64,000 bases of DNA from contig NZ_KQ758469.1 in the NCBI RefSeq assembly GCF_001456955.1, positions 427,304 to 491,303 of the forward strand, given 5' to 3'. The notes beneath the pieces were generated by a model. That model was not told the origin of the DNA and searched no databases. It was given only the letters and a program-made list of their open reading frames with translations. A program made the translations under genes and the position numbers. The DNA is from Microbacterium enclense (GTDB lineage Bacteria; Actinomycetota; Actinomycetes; Actinomycetales; Microbacteriaceae). Numbering within the stretch: the stretch's first letter is position 1; each line of letters opens with the position of its first letter. Below are positions 61,101-64,000 of the stretch, piece by piece.

Positions 61101-64000
61101 TCCGCCCAGGGTGCGGCGAAGGCGAACGCGAACCCCGATGCTGCGGCGACGGGATCCAGCGCCGCATCGGTCGTGGCGTCGGCACAGACGGATGCGTCGG
61201 CGTCGGCAGCGGCTGACTCTCGCGCGAACGCTGCAGCTGTCGGAGCCGCATACAGCAACGCGACCACCACCGCATCTGCGGCGGCGACGCCCAACGCCCA
61301 GTCGGCCGCGCAGTCGGCCGGCTCGTCGACCGCGGCCGTGAACGGTGCCACCCAGGCCTCGGCCAACGTGTCCTCCAACCCGAGCGCTCAGTCGTCTTCG
61401 GCGGCGCAAGGCGCGGCGTTCAACGACGCGTCGTCGAACGCGAACACGGTCGCCTCGGCGTCGACGAACACGAACGCGTCGTCGGCCGCGCAGGCCGCGG
61501 CGACCACCACCTCGTCGGCTAATGCGTCGACCATCGCGCAGGTGCAAGCGAATGCGTCGGCATCCGCCGCCGCGTCTGCTCGGGCGACGAACAACACCCA
61601 GGCCGTTGCGCAGGCTGCGGCGGTTGCGGCGGCGTTCGCTGACGCGACGACGACGGCAACGGCTGCTGCGAACAACGACGCGACGGCTGCGGCGCAGTCG
61701 GCGGGTTCGTCCACCGCTGCGGTGAACGGGTCCACGCGGGCCTCCGCCAACGTGGGCGCGACGACCAGTGCGTCGGGAACCTCGTCTGCGCAGGCGGCCG
61801 CTGACAACGATGCGACGTCGAACGCGTCAACGGTCGGAACCGTGGCGGCGAACGCGAACGCGTCGCTGTCCGCTTCGGCGGCGTCGCAGGGGACCTCCCG
61901 CGCAAACTCGACGGTGAACGCTGACGGCAAGGGCTCCTCGATCGGGTCTTCGACGGCTGCAGCACAGGCGAGCGCTGCCGCGTCGGCGGCCGCAGACTCC
62001 CGGGCGAATGCTGCGGCGGTCGCTGCGGCATACAGCAATGCGACGACTGTGGCCAACGCCGCGGCGAACGCGGCAGCTGTCGCCAATGTCAACGCGAACG
62101 CCCAGAACGCGGCGCAGTCTGCCGCGCAGTCCGCAGGAAAGACCACGACGGCAACGGACGGGTCGACCAAGGCCGCGGCGGACGTGACGACGAATGCCAG
62201 TGCGCAGTCGTCTGTCGCCGCGCAGGGTGCGGCGCAGAACGACGCGTCGTCGACGTCCACCGGTGCAGCCAGTGCCGTGGCGAACACGAACGCGTCGGCA
62301 GCTGCCGAGGCCGCGGCGATCACGAACGCGTCTACGTACGCATCGACGAACGCGCAGATGCAGGCGAATGCGTCGGCTTCGGCATCGGCGTCGGCGCGAG
62401 CCACGTCTGAGTCGCAGGCCGCGGCGCAGGCTGCGGCGGTTGCTGCGGCGTACGCCGACGGCACGACGACCGCGACGGCGGCGGCGAACAACGACGCCAC
62501 CGCTGCGGCACAGTCCGCGGGTTCCTCGACCGCGGCGGTGAACGGGTCCACCCAGGCCTCCGCGAACGTCGGCGCCACCGCCAGCGCATCCTCCGTCGCC
62601 GCAGCACAGGCTGCGGGCGCGAACGACGCGACAGCTCAGGGCTCCACCCAGGGCAGCGTCGCCGCGAACGGAATCGCCGCGACGTCCTCGCAGGCTTCCT
62701 CCCAGGTGTCGACGACGGCGAGCACGAACGCGGACGCGAAGGGCTCGACGAACTCGTCGGTGACCGCTGCTGCGATGGCGAATGCATCGGCGTCTGCTGC
62801 GGCTGATTCCCGCGCGAACGCTGCTGCTGTCGCGGCCGCGTACAGCAACGCCACCACGACCGCGTCCGCGGCCGCAAGGGCCAACGCGGAGTCGGCGGCA
62901 GAGGTGGCCGGTGTGTCGAACTCCGCGGTGAACGGCTCGACGAGGGCTTCGACGACGGCGACGTCGGCGACGGATGCGGCGTCGTCCGCGGCGGCGCAGG
63001 CCGCAGCCCAGGGCAACGCGACGAGCACCACGAACGCGGCGGCAACGTCGGCGGCGAACGCGAACAACTCCGCAGCCGCGCAGGCCGCGGCCATCGTGAA
63101 CGTGTCCGCCAACGCCTCGGCGACCTCGCAGACCCAGGCGAACGCGTCTGCGTCAGCGGCGGCGTCGGCTCGGGCGACGTCGAATACCCAGGCTGCAGCG
63201 CAGGCTGCTGCCGTCGCCGCCGCGTACGGCAACGCGACCACCACCGCTACGGCGGCGGCGAACGTCGATGCCACCGCGGCATCGCAGTCCGCCGGTTCGT
63301 CGACCGCCGCCACCAACGGAGCCACCCAGGCTTCGGCGAACGTCGGCGCGAACACCACCGCGTCCGCTACCGCCGCAACCCAGGGTGCGGCGCAGAACGA
63401 CGCGACCAGTGCGACCACTGCCGCGAGCACGACGGCGGCGAACGCGAACGCGTCCGCTTCCTCGTCCTCCACCGCACAGGGTGCTGCCAAGGCCAACGCC
63501 AGCCCCAGCACGGCCGGTTCCGCGTCGGCGTCGGCAACCTCGTCGGCTCAGGCCAACGCTTCTGCCTCGGCAGCGGCGTCGGCTCGGGCGACGTCGGACA
63601 CGCAGGCTGCGGCACAGGCTGCCGCCGTGGCCGCCGCCTACAGCAACGCGACCACGACCGCCACGGCGGCTGCGAACACGGACGCCAGCTCGGCGGCCCA
63701 GTCCGCAGGATCGTCGACGGCCGCGACGAATGGAGCCACCCAGGCCTCGGCGAACGTCGGTGCGAACACCACCGCGTCTGCGACGTCTGCGGCGCAGGCT
63801 GCCGCGCAGAACGACGCCACGTCGGCGTCGACGGCCACGGCAACCGCGGCCGCGAACGCGAATGCGTCCGCTGCTGGGTCGTCTGCTGCACAGGGAGCGG
63901 CGAAGGCCAACGCCAACCCGAACGCCGCCTCGACGGGATCGAGCACGGCCTCCGGTGTCGCGTCTGCTCAGGCGAATGCGTCGGCGTCGGCTGCGGCTGA
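58122..64000 (+). CDS. Giant secreted Ala/Ser/Thr/Asn-rich repeat protein (partial)
   Basis: From ATG 58122 (AAGGA at 8 nt) the frame is open to the window end: 1959 complete codons, C-terminus not seen. A long N-region (70 residues, charged) precedes a hydrophobic segment (VAALIVAITTVLCAILPATA) with an ASA cleavage-like site. A beta-type domain follows (about 95-265; TTTVPGGYVAVTFTYQN, cysteines in VHCVI, FQCYA, SSCTGNQC). From about residue 265 on it is almost only Ala, Ser, Thr, Asn, Gln and Gly in repeats of about 140 residues. A surface adhesin, fibre or matrix protein is likely; cell-wall anchoring cannot be judged. Long Arg-rich frames on the other strands are shadows. Confidence 0.75.
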   Translation, partial: MHHDSRGHRIFAKAVTSLARSFRMEGHPSPRSGVSPATRAEVSPEPSREERPVAGGRHGGVLGGRSRATRVAALIVAITTVLCAILPATAASAWTFDINNKNLIVNPTSTTTVPGGYVAVTFTYQNLSGIFDRQGHGEFPRDSGFVGSAPSGARIIAAYTNTIKGNVHCVITGGGSGFQCYATTEGVEPYTEDPNKYGFQWGPGITATVIYQASPSLTAGQKIMGGQVVVANGPSSCTGNQCGPSTGLFPDTTILPVGSGTASATAAANGQAPYGTAGSAAIAAANGDASTTAAAAANGNGASAAQAAGQDNSATNGTAAAAAASNVSSNNRAMAAASSTANAGSNVNANAAASAAADAKGNAASVAAGNTNATTTASAAATANAASAAQSAATASGSTQASTDVSTNSTASSSSASQSAAMANASSNTNAGASASGNANSSAAAQSAATASASSNAATTAQAQANASASAAASARATTNTQAAAQAAAVAAAYGNATTTASAAANADATAAAQSAGSSNSATNGATQASANVGGGASAAATAATQAAGMNDATSTASGAASIAANANASASASSASQGAARANANPSTAGSTTASATASTEANASASAAASARATATTQAASQAAAVAAAYSNATTTASAAANNDATAAAQSAGSSTAATNGATQASANVGANTTASSTSAAQAAAQNDATSSSTASSTAAANANASAAGSSSAQGAAKASANPSAAATASTGASATASAEANASASAAASARATTNTQAAAQAAAVAAAYSDATTTASAAANVDATAASQSAGSSTAAVNGATQASANVGANTTASATSASQSAAQNDATSASTATGTSAANANASVSSSGAAQGAAKASANPSAASTGSTTASATASAQANASASAAASARSTTNTQASAQAAAVAAAYSNATTTASAAANTDANSAAQSAGSSTTATNGATQASANVGANLTASATSASQAAAQNDATSAGTAAATATANANASYAGSSSAQGAAKANANPDAAATGSSAASVVASAQTDASASAAADSRANAAAVGAAYSNATTTASAAATPNAQSAAQSAGSSTAAVNGATQASANVSSNPSAQSSSAAQGAAFNDASSNANTVASASTNTNASSAAQAAATTTSSANASTIAQVQANASASAAASARATNNTQAVAQAAAVAAAFADATTTATAAANNDATAAAQSAGSSTAAVNGSTRASANVGATTSASGTSSAQAAADNDATSNASTVGTVAANANASLSASAASQGTSRANSTVNADGKGSSIGSSTAAAQASAAASAAADSRANAAAVAAAYSNATTVANAAANAAAVANVNANAQNAAQSAAQSAGKTTTATDGSTKAAADVTTNASAQSSVAAQGAAQNDASSTSTGAASAVANTNASAAAEAAAITNASTYASTNAQMQANASASASASARATSESQAAAQAAAVAAAYADGTTTATAAANNDATAAAQSAGSSTAAVNGSTQASANVGATASASSVAAAQAAGANDATAQGSTQGSVAANGIAATSSQASSQVSTTASTNADAKGSTNSSVTAAAMANASASAAADSRANAAAVAAAYSNATTTASAAARANAESAAEVAGVSNSAVNGSTRASTTATSATDAASSAAAQAAAQGNATSTTNAAATSAANANNSAAAQAAAIVNVSANASATSQTQANASASAAASARATSNTQAAAQAAAVAAAYGNATTTATAAANVDATAASQSAGSSTAATNGATQASANVGANTTASATAATQGAAQNDATSATTAASTTAANANASASSSSTAQGAAKANASPSTAGSASASATSSAQANASASAAASARATSDTQAAAQAAAVAAAYSNATTTATAAANTDASSAAQSAGSSTAATNGATQASANVGANTTASATSAAQAAAQNDATSASTATATAAANANASAAGSSAAQGAAKANANPNAASTGSSTASGVASAQANASASAAA
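59520..64000 (+). repeat. About 140-residue tandem repeats in the giant protein gene
   Basis: The block NASASAAAsAR recurs at 59520, 59934, 60354, 60774, 61194, 61554, 61974, 62370, 62784, 63144, 63558 and 63978. Spacing is mostly 414-420 bp, with shorter units of 396 and 360 bp. Each unit contains AAQAAAVAAAYxNATTT and NGxTxASANV. Two unit types alternate irregularly (SARAT and DSRAN variants). Codons vary between copies, so the repeats are not very recent duplications. Confidence 0.85.

Noticed and set aside
58896..61547. Long minus-strand and alternate-frame ORFs rich in Arg, Ala or Pro opposite the giant repeat gene
   Set aside because: They are products of the GCN/TCN/ACN repeat codons read in other frames, with no starts, ribosome sites or family features.
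59520..64000. CRISPR or satellite DNA
   Set aside because: Repeats of about 420 bp lie in one open frame with signal sequence and protein-level conservation.

Overview
The window is high-GC DNA from an actinobacterium. Gene order and content (fhaA beside tRNA-Leu, an Lsr2 paralog, DUF5819 and HTTM genes, many GTG starts and ATGA stop/start overlaps, leaderless promoters) fit Microbacteriaceae, perhaps Microbacterium. That placement is inference; no rRNA or other strict marker is present.

Layout. (1) Positions 1-534 are chromosomal backbone: the start of fhaA (minus strand) and a tRNA-Leu(CAG) gene. (2) A near-perfect 21-bp copy of the tRNA-Leu 3' end (518-538) recurs at 49112-49132 (20 of 21 identical), so 535-49132 may be one genomic island of about 48.6 kb. 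Its left part (0.7-17.3 kb) carries an AlbA_2/ATPase regulator, small membrane proteins of unknown function, a tyrosine-recombinase-like gene coupled to a frameshifted IS4-like transposase, a LexA-box gene, small regulators, a 300-bp non-coding element present twice and packed with CCAAGG/CCTTGG, antitoxin-like DNA-binding proteins, and a 33-aa peptide gene with its own terminator.

(3) 17.4-34.6 kb is a plant-glycoside utilisation locus: a secreted alpha/beta-hydrolase, a GH3 glycosidase, a GH43 glycosidase, a type-B carboxylesterase, a sugar ABC importer without its own ATPase, a GH78 alpha-L-rhamnosidase, an MFS exporter and a LacI regulator. AACGTT-centred operators in front of four of its promoters define the regulon. 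(4) 34.7-39.1 kb holds three translationally coupled enzymes (M20 carbamoylase type, diaminopropionate ammonia-lyase type, M20 amidohydrolase type) opposite a LysR gene. (5) 40.1-47.3 kb is an L-rhamnose catabolic operon (LacI regulator, rhaI, aldolase/dehydrogenase fusion, rhaB, lldD) leading to DHAP and, via lactaldehyde and lactate, to pyruvate. Together (3) and (5) can release rhamnose from glycosides and burn it.

(6) 47.4-49.1 kb holds a second antitoxin-like gene whose promoter and 14-codon leader ORF match those of the paralog at 15.8 kb, then the putative right attachment site.

(7) To the right (49.3-64 kb) lie lsr2, a five-gene chain (lipoprotein, DUF5819, HTTM, FAD oxidoreductase, small protein), two-component and sensor genes, a PASTA lipoprotein, and the 5' part of a giant secreted Ala/Ser/Thr/Asn repeat protein. 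That last ORF stays open to the window end (more than 1959 codons, about 11 repeats of about 140 residues).
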